Shown here piece after piece: positions 53,211-61,452 of a stretch of DNA of 64,000 bases. The notes under the pieces are model-generated. The model saw only the letters and a list, made by a program, of their open reading frames with translations. It did not search any database and was not told the DNA's origin. Positions within the stretch are counted from its first letter, which is position 1, and every line of letters starts with the position of its first letter. Origin of the DNA: Proteobacteria bacterium UBA6156 (GTDB lineage Bacteria > Pseudomonadota > Alphaproteobacteria > UBA2136 > UBA6156); the NCBI GenBank assembly GCA_002422365.1, contig DIUO01000031.1:21975-85974 (forward strand). The letters run 5' to 3'. The translations under genes were made by a program, and so were the position numbers.

Positions 53211-53576
53211 ATGGGCGGTAAATTTATTTGCAATGACACGCTACGCATATCCAAAGCACAGGGGTTTCCTGAGTTTCTCTCGTTGGAGAAACATTTGAAT
53301 TCGCCCTATTCTTTGAACGATGTTGAAGGACAGCTTTTCACATTTACCAAACCAGATTTGCGCTTGTATCAGCCAGCCCCTATCAGGGTGAGTTGGGTAG
53401 AGGATATTGAGGGCAAGTGGGTGTATTGGGGAATGATTCATGTGCTCGAAACTACTTTAAATTTTGAGAAAAATACGACATCGGGAATTTATAAAGTTGT
53501 TAAGTTGTTTAATCCTCAGCAGATGCGCGATTATTTTGATATGAAGGACGGCGTTGTTGCCAATAATTATTTTTAG
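53211..53576 (+). CDS. Unknown AT-rich protein (121 aa)
   Basis: Begins ATG 53211 with GGAGG upstream (overlapping the previous gene's end). Polar, aromatic rich, with beta-like segments (IRVSWVEDIEGKWVYWG) and no signal peptide or membrane helix. AT-rich codons unlike the upstream gene suggest separate origin. The next stretch holds a gene remnant, so this may be an accumulation site for foreign DNA. Confidence 0.72.
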   Translation: MGGKFICNDTLRISKAQGFPEFLSLEKHLNSPYSLNDVEGQLFTFTKPDLRLYQPAPIRVSWVEDIEGKWVYWGMIHVLETTLNFEKNTTSGIYKVVKLFNPQQMRDYFDMKDGVVANNYF

Positions 53577-53578
53577 CC

Positions 53579-53665
53579 ATGTCGCGTTTTCTTATCATTA
53601 ATGCCGATGACTTTGGGCTAATGGTAGTGAGATACAAAGCTATGAATGTGTTGCAAAAGCGATAG
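53579..53665 (+). pseudogene. N-terminal remnant of a ChbG/YdjC-type deacetylase gene
   Basis: The 28-codon frame MSRFLIINADDFGL... matches the N-terminal metal-binding signature of the ChbG/YdjC carbohydrate deacetylase family (INADDFG), then diverges and stops at 53663. The full gene would be about 250-290 codons; the rest is missing. Deletion remnant. Confidence 0.7.
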
Positions 53666-53770
53666 GGGTGCTTAGGGAACGGGCTTGGTGGCTGGGTAGG
53701 GGGTTGCGGGGGGCTTTAGGCAGGCGTAGGGTTTTGCCTGATTTATATATAAGAAGAGGCCCATACCCTT

Positions 53771-56377
53771 ATGTGCGCTGTTGCCGTATTTGATAGTTCC
53801 AGCTTGCCGCTGGTGGAAGACATGTATGCCAAATTTGTGGCCGACCCCGCGAGTGTTGACCCTGAGTGGAAAGCCTACTTTTTAGGTTGGCAGGCGGGTG
53901 GCCAGGAACCAGGAACCGAAGGATCCAGGAACCAGGGCGATGCCGGGGCGTGGCGTTTTGCTGAAGCATGGCGGACGCGGGGGCATTTGGTGGCGGATAT
54001 CAACCCGTTGCGGGATGCGCCTGCGCTGCCGGATGAGCTGAAACCTGAGACTTATGGCCTGGATGCGGCGGCGGCCCGGGAGTTTGCCAAGGTTTATGGT
54101 GGGCGCCTTGGGGTGGAGTGCGGGGCGGTGCGTGTGCCCGCTGAGCGGGCGTGGGTGCAGGACTGGTGGGAAGGTGAAGCGGCCAAGGTTGCCCCTTGTG
54201 CCAAAACGCGGCTGGCGCTGTATGATGGATTGGTGCGCGCCAATGCGCTGGAGAAGTTTTTGCACACCAAGTTTGTGGGGGCCAAGCGGTTTAGTGTGGA
54301 GGGAAATGATGGGATTATCCCGCTGCTGCAAAGGCTGGTGGAAGACGCGGCGCAGGACGGGGTTCAGCATGTGGTGATGGGTATGGCGCACCGGGGGCGG
54401 TTGAATGTGCTGTGTAATATTCTGCACAAGCCGCTGGCCGAGCTGTTTGCGGCCTTTGCCGACAAGCTGGTGCAAGAAGGCGGGCCGAGCAGCGGGGATG
54501 TGAAGTATCACCTTGGCAAAACCTATGAGACCACCACGGCGGCGGGTAAGGTGGAGCTGCAATTGTTGTTTAACCCCAGCCATTTGGAAGCGGTGAATGC
54601 CATGGTGCTGGGCGCGGCGCGGGCGAAAGGCGATAAGCTGGAAGGCCGTGGTAAGGCGGTGCTGCCGATATTGATCCATGGTGACAGCGCGGTAGCCGGG
54701 CTTGGGAATGTGCCGGAGACGAATAATTTGATGGGATTGCGCGCCTATGATGTGGGCGGGACGTTGCACATTGTGCTGAACAACCAGGTGGGCTTTACGG
54801 CCAACCCGGAGGATGCGTTTGGCGGGGCGTATTGCACGGATATATTCAAGCAATTGGGCGTGCCGATTGTGCATGTGAATGCCGATGATATTGAGGCCTG
54901 CTGGCGTGCGATGCGCTTTGCGTGGGACTACCGCCGCACGTTTGACAAGGATGTGGTGGTGGATGTGGTGGGCTACCGCCGCTGGGGCCACAACGAGGGC
55001 GACGACCCGACGTTTACGCAGCCGAAGATGTATGAAGCGATACGCGCGCATGAGGTTCCGGCCGAGATTTATGCAGTCAAACTGAAGGCTGAGGGTGTGG
55101 CTGCGGCGGATTTGGCCAAGATTGAGGAGGCTTATGCGGCGGAGTTGGCGGCGGCTTTTGAGACGGCTCAGAAGGGTCTCAGGGTTTCAGGGTCTCAGGG
55201 TCTCAGGAGCTCAGGAAAAGAAAAACTGGACACTGTGGCTGAGGCGGGAGCCGTGCGTAACCTAGCTGCGGTGTGGCGTAAGCCGCCCAAGGGCTTTGAG
55301 CTGAATGAGAAGGTGGCGAAGGTTCTGGATGAGCGCGAGGCGATGCTGCTGGGTGAGAAGCCCCTCAACTGGGGTGCGGCGGAAACTGCCGCTTATGGCA
55401 CGCTGCTGATGGAAGGCGTGAACGTGCGTTTGACCGGGCAGGATGCGCAGCGGGGGACGTTCAGCCACCGCCATGCCGTGGTGGTGAGCGCCAAGGATGG
55501 GGCGAAGTGGAATGTGTTGCAGGACGTGGCGGCGAAGGGGGCGGTGTGCGAGATTTATAACTCGGCCCTGAGTGAGAATGCCGTGATGGGCTTTGAGTAT
55601 GGCTATGCGCTGGCGCGGCCTGATGGCCTTGTGGTGTGGGAAGGCCAGTTTGGCGACTTTGCCAACGGTGCGCAGGTGGTAATTGACCAGTTTTTGGCCA
55701 GTGCCGAAGCTAAATGGGGGCAATATAACCACCTGACGCTGTTGCTGCCGCATGGGTATGAAGGGCAGGGGCCGGAGCATTCTTCGGCACGGTTAGAGCG
55801 GTTTTTGCAGCTGTGTGCTGAGGATAATATGCGGGTGGCTTACCCGAGCACGCCGGGGCAGATGTTCCACCTGCTGCGGCGGCAGGCCAAGCGGGCCGAG
55901 AAGAAGCCGCTGGTGGTGATGACGCCCAAGAGCCTGCTGCGCAACCCGCTGGCGGTGAGCCCGGTGAGCGAGTTGCTGAAAGGTGGCTTTAAGCCTGTGC
56001 TGGCCGATGCCGACGTGGATGTGAAGGCTGCCAAGAAGGTGGTGATGTGCTCGGGTAAAATTTATTATGACCTGCTGGCGCGGCGCGAGGCCGATAAGCG
56101 CAGCGATGTGGCGCTGGTGCGGGTGGAAGAGCTTTACCCCTGGCCGGAAGCTGAGATTGGCAAGGCGCTGGCGGGGATAAAGGCCAAGCAGGTGGTGTGG
56201 GTTCAGGAAGAGCCGCGCAACATGGGTGCCTGGAGCTTTGTGCGCGAAAACTGGAGCAATGACTGGGGCTATTTGCATTATGTGGGGCGGGCTGCGGCGG
56301 CGTCTCCGGCATGTGGCACCACGGCCATGCACACGGCGCAGCAGAAGGCTGTGGTGGATGAGGTTTTTGGACATTAG
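53771..56377 (+). CDS. sucA: 2-oxoglutarate dehydrogenase E1 component
   Basis: 868 residues, thiamine diphosphate-dependent E1o of the TCA cycle. It starts shortly after an AT-rich TATATA stretch. The N-terminal region has VEDMYAKFVADPASVDPEW. Catalytic marks are GMAHRGRLNVL, HGDSAVAGLGNVPET, NQVGFTANPED and GHNEGDDPTFTQP. Two in-frame repeat arrays are inserted: CCAGGAA heptamers at about residues 44-56, and GGGTCTCA octamers at about 468-481. Both positions appear to lie in exposed loops, and the frame is kept. The following AGARGTT array meets the stop codon. Confidence 0.97.
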   Translation: MCAVAVFDSSSLPLVEDMYAKFVADPASVDPEWKAYFLGWQAGGQEPGTEGSRNQGDAGAWRFAEAWRTRGHLVADINPLRDAPALPDELKPETYGLDAAAAREFAKVYGGRLGVECGAVRVPAERAWVQDWWEGEAAKVAPCAKTRLALYDGLVRANALEKFLHTKFVGAKRFSVEGNDGIIPLLQRLVEDAAQDGVQHVVMGMAHRGRLNVLCNILHKPLAELFAAFADKLVQEGGPSSGDVKYHLGKTYETTTAAGKVELQLLFNPSHLEAVNAMVLGAARAKGDKLEGRGKAVLPILIHGDSAVAGLGNVPETNNLMGLRAYDVGGTLHIVLNNQVGFTANPEDAFGGAYCTDIFKQLGVPIVHVNADDIEACWRAMRFAWDYRRTFDKDVVVDVVGYRRWGHNEGDDPTFTQPKMYEAIRAHEVPAEIYAVKLKAEGVAAADLAKIEEAYAAELAAAFETAQKGLRVSGSQGLRSSGKEKLDTVAEAGAVRNLAAVWRKPPKGFELNEKVAKVLDEREAMLLGEKPLNWGAAETAAYGTLLMEGVNVRLTGQDAQRGTFSHRHAVVVSAKDGAKWNVLQDVAAKGAVCEIYNSALSENAVMGFEYGYALARPDGLVVWEGQFGDFANGAQVVIDQFLASAEAKWGQYNHLTLLLPHGYEGQGPEHSSARLERFLQLCAEDNMRVAYPSTPGQMFHLLRRQAKRAEKKPLVVMTPKSLLRNPLAVSPVSELLKGGFKPVLADADVDVKAAKKVVMCSGKIYYDLLARREADKRSDVALVRVEELYPWPEAEIGKALAGIKAKQVVWVQEEPRNMGAWSFVRENWSNDWGYLHYVGRAAAASPACGTTAMHTAQQKAVVDEVFGH
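53902..53936. repeat. sucA: In-frame CCAGGAA heptamer array in sucA
   Basis: CCAGGAA, CCAGGAA, a 9-base CCGAAGGAT unit, CCAGGAA, CCAGG. Encodes a Gly/Glu/Gln-rich stretch (EPGTEGSRNQG) in the N-terminal segment of E1o. Confidence 0.85.
55174..55213. repeat. sucA: In-frame GGGTCTCA octamer array in sucA
   Basis: Five octamers: GGGTCTCA, GGGTTTCA, GGGTCTCA, GGGTCTCA, GGAGCTCA. Encodes a Gly/Ser/Leu/Arg stretch (GLRVSGSQGLRSSG). Confidence 0.88.
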
Positions 56378-56403
56378 AAGTTAGAGGTTAGAAGTTAGAA
56401 GTT
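56376..56403. repeat. AGARGTT heptamer array at the end of sucA
   Basis: AGAAGTT, AGAGGTT, AGAAGTT, AGAAGTT; the sucA TAG (56375-56377) overlaps the first unit. Matches the array at 22480. Confidence 0.9.
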
Positions 56404-56412
56404 AGATTGATT

Positions 56413-56850
56413 ATGGCTAAATTTATGATTTATGCGGCGGCGTATGTGTTTTTAAAGCGCGAGGGGACGATTTACTTGATGCGGCGGGCGAATACGGGGT
56501 ATCGGGATGGGATGTATAGCCTGCCCGCCGGGCATATTGAGGCCGGAGAGAGCCTGAAAGAGGCTGCGTTGCGTGAGCTGGAGGAGGAAGCTGGGGTTGT
56601 GGCCCAGGCTGAGGATTTGGTGCAGGCACATGCGATGTATCGGCGTTACCCGGAGCGCACCTATGCGGATTATTATTTTGTGTGTGACACTTGGGAGGGG
56701 GAACCCACCATATGTGAGCCCGAAAAATGTGACGATGCCAGGTGGGTGGATGGACAAAATTTACCGGAGAATACGGTGGAAGAAGTGCGCCATGCGTGGG
56801 CATGCATACGGCGCGGTGAAGCGTTTTCTGATATAACCCATGCCAACTAG
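56413..56850 (+). CDS. Nudix hydrolase (MutT/ADP-ribose type)
   Basis: 145 residues from ATG 56413; TTG 56407 lies in the repeat and is less likely. The Nudix box is complete: GHIEAGESLKEAALRELE followed by EEAGV (about 37-59). It hydrolyses a nucleoside-diphosphate-linked substrate; which one is not evident. Inserted between sucA and sucB. Confidence 0.93.
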   Translation: MAKFMIYAAAYVFLKREGTIYLMRRANTGYRDGMYSLPAGHIEAGESLKEAALRELEEEAGVVAQAEDLVQAHAMYRRYPERTYADYYFVCDTWEGEPTICEPEKCDDARWVDGQNLPENTVEEVRHAWACIRRGEAFSDITHAN

Positions 56851-56879
56851 GCATGCTAACTTAAGGATAGGATAGAGCG

Positions 56880-58118
56880 ATGACTGTTCCGATTAAAGCC
56901 CCCGCGATGGGCGAAAGCATTGCCGAGGCCGTGGTGGCCAAATGGGTGGTGAAAGAAGGCGATTTTGTGACCGCCGACCAGATGGTGGCCGAGCTGGAAA
57001 CCGACAAGGTGAACCTGGAAGTGACCGCGCCCGTAGCAGGCAAGATTGTGAAGATTGTGACCGCCAAAGGTGCCACCGTGAAGGTGGGTGAGGCGATGGC
57101 GGAGCTGGATGAGAAGGCGGAGGGGAGTGTGGCTTCGGTGAAGTCGGCTCCGCGCGGGATGGAGGCAGCGGGCGAAGGTAATGCGGGAAAGGGGGGCGAG
57201 GCCCTCGCATCCGCGAGGGCGGATTTGGTGAGCAAATCCGGCCCTGCTGTTCAGAAATTGGTGGCGGAGGGCAAGGATACGGCTGGGATTGCTGGGAGTG
57301 GGAAGGATGGGCGGTTGACGAAGGGGGACTTAGTGAACAGTGAACAGGTGACAGTGAACAGGACGGGGACTTCGGCTCCTGTGGCTGCTTCTGTACCTGT
57401 GGTTCCGCGTGCGGCGGGGGTGCTTGAAGAGAGAGTACCGATGACGCGGATACGGAAGACCATAGCCGGGCGGTTGAAGCAGGCGCAGAACACCGCGGCG
57501 ATGCTGACGACTTATAATGAAGTTGACCTGAGCCGCGTGAACGAACTGCGCAAGTTGCACAAAGATGCTTTTGAGAAAAAGCATGGTGTGAAGCTGGGGT
57601 ATATGGGCTTTTTTAGTAAAGCCGTGGTGGATGCGCTGAAGGCCTGGCCCGCGCTGAATGCCGAGATTGACGGCGATGATATTATTTATAAAAACCACTA
57701 TGACCTTGGCATTGCCGTGAGCAGTGAGCGTGGGTTGGTGGTGCCGGTGGTGCGGGGTGCCGACGAGCTGAGCCTGGCCGAGATTGAAAAAGCGATTGCT
57801 GACTTTGGCGCCCGCGCCCGCAGCGGCGGGCTGAAGCCGGACGAGCTGAGTGGTGGGACGTTCAGTATTACCAACGGCGGCGTGTTTGGCAGCATGATGA
57901 GCATGCCGATTTTGAATTATCCGCAGGTAGGCATTTTGGGCATGCACGCGATTAAAGAGCGCCCGGTGGTGGTGGATGGGCAGATTGTGATACGCCCCAT
58001 GATGTATTTGGCGCTGACCTATGACCACCGGATTGTGGATGGGCGGGAGGCTGTGAGTTTCTTAGTCCGAGTTAAGGATTGCCTTGAAGACCCGGCTAGG
58101 CTCGTATTAGGGGTGTAA
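56880..58118 (+). CDS. sucB: Dihydrolipoyllysine-residue succinyltransferase (E2o)
   Basis: 412 residues. A lipoyl domain with the lipoylated Lys43 in ETDKVNLE, an E3-binding domain (about 122-155: GPAVQKLVAEGKDTAG and GKDGRLTKGDL), a linker, and the catalytic chloramphenicol acetyltransferase-like domain with DHRIVDGREAV (about 380). The linker carries a pair of perfect palindromes (57201-57240) and an AGTGAAC heptamer array (57332-57361), all in frame. Confidence 0.97.
   Translation: MTVPIKAPAMGESIAEAVVAKWVVKEGDFVTADQMVAELETDKVNLEVTAPVAGKIVKIVTAKGATVKVGEAMAELDEKAEGSVASVKSAPRGMEAAGEGNAGKGGEALASARADLVSKSGPAVQKLVAEGKDTAGIAGSGKDGRLTKGDLVNSEQVTVNRTGTSAPVAASVPVVPRAAGVLEERVPMTRIRKTIAGRLKQAQNTAAMLTTYNEVDLSRVNELRKLHKDAFEKKHGVKLGYMGFFSKAVVDALKAWPALNAEIDGDDIIYKNHYDLGIAVSSERGLVVPVVRGADELSLAEIEKAIADFGARARSGGLKPDELSGGTFSITNGGVFGSMMSMPILNYPQVGILGMHAIKERPVVVDGQIVIRPMMYLALTYDHRIVDGREAVSFLVRVKDCLEDPARLVLGV
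57201..57240. repeat. sucB: Back-to-back palindromes in sucB coding sequence
   Basis: GCCCTCGC-ATCC-GCGAGGGC and CGGATTTG-GTGAG-CAAATCCG, two perfect hairpins sharing one C, in the region coding for the linker before the E3-binding domain (residues about 108-120). They recall the palindromic elements inserted in frame in Rickettsia genes. Confidence 0.8.
57332..57361. repeat. sucB: In-frame AGTGAAC heptamer array in sucB
   Basis: AGTGAAC, AGTGAAC, AGGTGAC, AGTGAAC, AGG, matching the intergenic array at 1503 except in the third unit. Encodes NSEQVTVNR in the linker ahead of the catalytic domain. Confidence 0.9.
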
Positions 58119-58137
58119 GCGCGGGCCAAAACAGCCC

Positions 58138-58299
58138 CCCAGCACTTTGAGACTTGGCTTATGTACCCCATGTCCCGTACACTGCGCCAAGTCTCAAAGC
58201 ACTGGGATGTCTGTTTGTGGCCTCGCGCGCAGGGGCTTCCGCCGAAGGTCATTTCTTCGGCGGTTGGCGCTAGGAGAACTATGAGCTTCGCTCATGTCT
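58138..58299. repeat. Multi-hairpin intergenic element between sucB and the YecM-like gene
   Basis: A 21-base arm (58138-58158) pairs with 58186-58206, 19 of 21 positions matching, around a 27-base loop. It is followed by CCGCCGAAG/CTTCGGCGG (58239-58263) and ATGAGC-TTC-GCTCAT (58281-58295). The gap holds no gene. It may be a mobile palindromic element or a structured RNA separating sucB from downstream genes. Confidence 0.75.
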
Positions 58300-58336
58300 C
58301 GCGCCAAAAGGAATGCTACGCATGATAGGAAATGGA

Positions 58337-58786
58337 ATGAAAATGGATTGGACGCAGGTTAAGCCTTTGAATGTGGAAGCGGTGAGGGCTTTGGCGGGCA
58401 AGGCTGTGGCGGAGGCGCGGCCTTTTGTGGCGGCGGAGGCGCGGATTAGCCATGTGGGGTTGCGGAGTGCATCTTTTGAGGAATGGAAGAGCCTGTTGGA
58501 GTTGCTGGAGCCGCTGGGGCAGGGGCATATGACATATAAGCCGGATGGGCGGCCGATACCCTTTATTAAGCTGGATAAGCCGATTACGGTTGGGGCGGAT
58601 GTGCTGGAGTATTTGGAGATGCCTGCGCCGAAGAAGGTGCCGGAAGTGCAGCCGCAGGTTGTGGTGGTGTTTCAGTTAGCGGGTGCCGATGGTGCGGCGA
58701 TGCTGCAAGGCGGGTATGATGTGCGCGAAAGTGCGCTGCATGCCGAAGATTATATTGCGCGTTCAGCCAACAAGGAGACTGCATGA
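58337..58786 (+). CDS. YecM-like protein (VOC superfamily)
   Basis: 149 residues from ATG 58337 (AGGA six bases upstream); an earlier ATG at 58313 is possible. The segment ISHVGLRSASFEEW, followed by GRPIPFIKLDKPI and LEYLEMPAPKKVP, resembles the YecM family. Function unknown. Overlaps the MAPEG gene start by four bases. Confidence 0.65.
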   Translation: MKMDWTQVKPLNVEAVRALAGKAVAEARPFVAAEARISHVGLRSASFEEWKSLLELLEPLGQGHMTYKPDGRPIPFIKLDKPITVGADVLEYLEMPAPKKVPEVQPQVVVVFQLAGADGAAMLQGGYDVRESALHAEDYIARSANKETA

Positions 58787-59184
58787 TGATACCGGTGACT
58801 TTGGTGGCGGCGGGGGTGCTGTGTGTGATGTTTGTGGGGTTGTCGTTTTTTGTGGTGAAGGGGCGTATGAAAACCCTGACGGCATTGGGCGACGGTGGCC
58901 ATGAGCTGATGCAGCGGCGTATACGCGCGCAAGGCAACTTTGCGGAATATGTGCCCCTGGCGCTGATTGTGATGGGTTTGCTGGAAATGTATGGCGGTAA
59001 CCCGACGCTATTGGCGATTTTAGCTGTGTTGCTGGTGATTGGGCGGGTGTTGCATGCCTATAGCCTGTTGCGCAGTGAGCCCGCCGGGCGTGGCATGCGC
59101 GGGCGGCAGGTGGGCATGATGCTGACCTTTGGCGTGCTGGGGGTTATGGGGGTTTGGGCTGTGGGGATGGGGTTGAGTTTTTAA
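58783..59184 (+). CDS. MAPEG family membrane protein
   Basis: 133 residues (ATG 58783 or 58786), with four membrane helices. MAPEG marks: the RIRAQGNFAEYVPLALIVMG segment (about 46-65) and GRVLHAYSLLRSEP. The family includes glutathione- and eicosanoid-linked enzymes; bacterial members have uncertain roles. Coupled to the YecM-like gene and 32 bases before lpdA. Confidence 0.92.
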   Translation: MMIPVTLVAAGVLCVMFVGLSFFVVKGRMKTLTALGDGGHELMQRRIRAQGNFAEYVPLALIVMGLLEMYGGNPTLLAILAVLLVIGRVLHAYSLLRSEPAGRGMRGRQVGMMLTFGVLGVMGVWAVGMGLSF

Positions 59185-59216
59185 AGTGAACCGAGTGATT
59201 TAAGAAGAAAGAGTGG

Positions 59217-60617
59217 ATGATGGCTGAACAATTTGATGTGGTGGTGATTGGGGCGGGGCCGGCGGGGTATGTGGGTGCGATTCGGGCCGCGCAGCTGGGG
59301 ATGAGCGTGTGTTTGGTGGAGAAGCATTCGGCGCTGGGCGGGACGTGTTTGAATGTGGGGTGTATTCCTTCTAAGGCCATGCTGGAGAGTAGCCACCGCT
59401 ACCATATTGTGCAGCATAGCCTGCACGAGCATGGCATTGACGTGGGTAACGTGAAGCTGAACCTAAAAACCATGCTGGCGCGCAAAGATGCGGTGGTGAA
59501 GCAGCTGACCGGGGGCATTGGCCAGCTGATGAAGAAGAATAAGGTGGTGGTGAAGAACGGATGGGGCTCGTTAGGGCGGCAGGCACCAGGCACCAAGCAC
59601 CTGGTGGTTCTCGATAATGGAGAAAAGCTTGAAGCTGCCAATGTGGTGATTGCGGCGGGGAGTGTTCCGGTGGAGTTGCCGTTTGCGAAGTTTGACCACA
59701 AGACGATTATTGACAGCACCGACGCGCTGGCGCTGGAAAAAGTGCCGGAGCACCTGATTGTGATTGGGGCCGGGGTGATTGGCCTGGAAATGGGCAGTGT
59801 GTGGCAGCGCCTGGGGGCCCGTGTGACCGTGATTGACGTGGCTGAGCGCCCGGTGGCGATTATGGATGAGGACTTGGGGAAAGAGGCGCAAAAGATATTT
59901 GAAAAGCAGGGCTTGGCGTTTGTTCTTAATGCCAAAGTTAAAGATGTAAGTGGCAGTGGCAAAGTGACGGTGGAGATGGCCGACGGTGCCGTGAAGGACT
60001 TTAAGGGCGACAAAGTGCTGGTGGCGGTGGGGCGCAAGGCCGCGACCGCTGGCATGGGGCTGGCCGAGGCCGGGGTGAAGATGACCGAGCGTGGCGTGAT
60101 TGAGGTGGACAGCCATTACCAGACCAATGTGCCCGGCATTTATGCGGTGGGAGACTGCATACCCGGCCCGATGCTGGCGCACAAGGGCGAGGAAGAAGGT
60201 GTGGCGGTGGCGGAGCATTTGGCGGGGCAGAAGCCACACCTGAATTATGATGCCATACCCTGGGTGGTTTATACTCACCCGGAGTTGGCCGGTGTGGGCA
60301 TGACTGAGGCCGAAGCGCGCAAGGCGCATGGTGAGGTGAAGGTGGGTAAGTTTAAATTTGCCGCCAACGGCCGCGCGCTGGCGGTGGATGAGGCTGCCGG
60401 GTTTGTGAAGGTGATTGCCCACCCGCAGACGGATGCGATTTTAGGCGTGCATATGATTGGCCACAACGTGAGTGAGCTGATTGCCGAGGCGGCGGTGCTG
60501 ATGGAATTTAAGGCCAGTGCGGAAGATTTGGCGCGCTGCGTGCATGCCCACCCGACTATGGCCGAGGCGTTTAAGGAGGCGGGGTTGGCTGTGGATGGGC
60601 GGGCGATACATAGTTAG
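59217..60617 (+). CDS. lpdA: Dihydrolipoyl dehydrogenase (E3)
   Basis: 466 residues (ATG 59217; 59220 also possible). FAD loop VVVIGAGPAGYVG, redox pair GGTCLNVGCIP (Cys44, Cys49), NAD-binding GAGVIGLEMG and the C-terminal His-Glu HAHPTMAEAFKEA. It reoxidises the lipoyl group on SucB. A three-unit CAGGCAC heptamer array is in frame at about residues 122-129, in an exposed segment of the FAD domain (RQAPGTKH). Confidence 0.97.
   Translation: MMAEQFDVVVIGAGPAGYVGAIRAAQLGMSVCLVEKHSALGGTCLNVGCIPSKAMLESSHRYHIVQHSLHEHGIDVGNVKLNLKTMLARKDAVVKQLTGGIGQLMKKNKVVVKNGWGSLGRQAPGTKHLVVLDNGEKLEAANVVIAAGSVPVELPFAKFDHKTIIDSTDALALEKVPEHLIVIGAGVIGLEMGSVWQRLGARVTVIDVAERPVAIMDEDLGKEAQKIFEKQGLAFVLNAKVKDVSGSGKVTVEMADGAVKDFKGDKVLVAVGRKAATAGMGLAEAGVKMTERGVIEVDSHYQTNVPGIYAVGDCIPGPMLAHKGEEEGVAVAEHLAGQKPHLNYDAIPWVVYTHPELAGVGMTEAEARKAHGEVKVGKFKFAANGRALAVDEAAGFVKVIAHPQTDAILGVHMIGHNVSELIAEAAVLMEFKASAEDLARCVHAHPTMAEAFKEAGLAVDGRAIHS
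59580..59600. repeat. lpdA: In-frame CAGGCAC heptamer array in lpdA
   Basis: CAGGCAC, CAGGCAC, CAAGCAC in phase, encoding part of RQAPGTKHL. Short, so less certain than the others. Confidence 0.6.
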
Positions 60618-60641
60618 GGGTGAGGTTGGGGATGAGGATGT

Positions 60642-60664
60642 GAAAAAGGCCGCCGGGGCGGCCT
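60642..60664 (-). terminator. Terminator of the minus-strand gene at 60687
   Basis: AGGCCGCC / GGCGGCCT stem; read on the minus strand it is followed by TTTTT. Also usable after lpdA. Confidence 0.8.
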
Positions 60665-60686
60665 GATTCGGGGTCGTTGGGGGTGG

Positions 60687-61280
60687 TCAGGTGACCAGCT
60701 CTTCTGTTTTCGCCAGTTTGAGGGCGGCGGCGCGGAGGTCGACCGTGGTGCGGACTTTGCACCAGGCGACTTTGCGGGAGGCGCGGGCGAGGGCGAGCTT
60801 TAGCCGCAGCTTGCGCAGCGGCTGGGTGGCGGATTTCAGCTGCTGGCGCAGGTTGTGCTCGTAAGTCAGAGCATCGTCCAGCTGGAAAGACAGTGCGTGG
60901 TTGCGCATCTGCCAGAGCGGCCACTCGTAGTCGGGGTGGGCGATGACGAAGGCGATGGCTTCGTCCGGCTCGTTGAGATGGCGGACGTAGTTTTTTGCCA
61001 CCTTGTTGATGATCCGGGATATGTCCCAGTCTCCCTTCTTGTTTGCCGCTTGGAAGTCCTTGAAGGCCTTCTCCCAGGCTGTTTCGTCGCCCGGGTGGCA
61101 CTTCCAGGCTTTGGACCTCTCCAGAACGCGGAGTTTGTTGCGACCTCTGGCGTAGAGCCAGAAGGGAGCTGTAGCGGCCGTTTCCGTCTCCACATAGAGG
61201 AGACTCTCTGCCGCCAGGTAGGTTAGCAACAGGTGATAGGCCGCGAAGCGGTCGAGGCCCTGGTAGGGGGGCAGTTGCAT
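60687..61280 (-). CDS. Unknown helical protein (197 aa)
   Basis: ATG 61280 with AGGAG upstream. Mostly helical, Trp/Arg/Lys rich, no signal peptide or membrane span. Recognisable bits: LDRFAAYHLLLTYLAAES near the start and LARASRKVAWCKVRTTV in the basic C-terminal part. Family not recognised. Monocistronic. Confidence 0.82.
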   Translation of the reverse strand: MQLPPYQGLDRFAAYHLLLTYLAAESLLYVETETAATAPFWLYARGRNKLRVLERSKAWKCHPGDETAWEKAFKDFQAANKKGDWDISRIINKVAKNYVRHLNEPDEAIAFVIAHPDYEWPLWQMRNHALSFQLDDALTYEHNLRQQLKSATQPLRKLRLKLALARASRKVAWCKVRTTVDLRAAALKLAKTEELVT

Positions 61281-61407
61281 TGTGTCTCCTATGCCCGCTG
61301 GGGCCTGAAAGGAAGTGAAACGTGATTGCCGACGGTATTGTCGGCAAACTGTATGCACTATGTAGCGTGTTGGGGAAGAGTTGGCAAGAGGGAGCGGACG
61401 TTGGCTT

Positions 61408-61430
61408 GAAACAAGCCCCTTGCGGGGCTT
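61408..61430 (-). terminator. Hairpin after the chemoreceptor gene
   Basis: AAGCCCC-TTGC-GGGGCTT; the same hairpin occurs at 63940. Only a few T residues follow on the minus strand. Confidence 0.7.
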
Positions 61431-61452
61431 GGGGTAGGGTAGGTAAGGCGGG

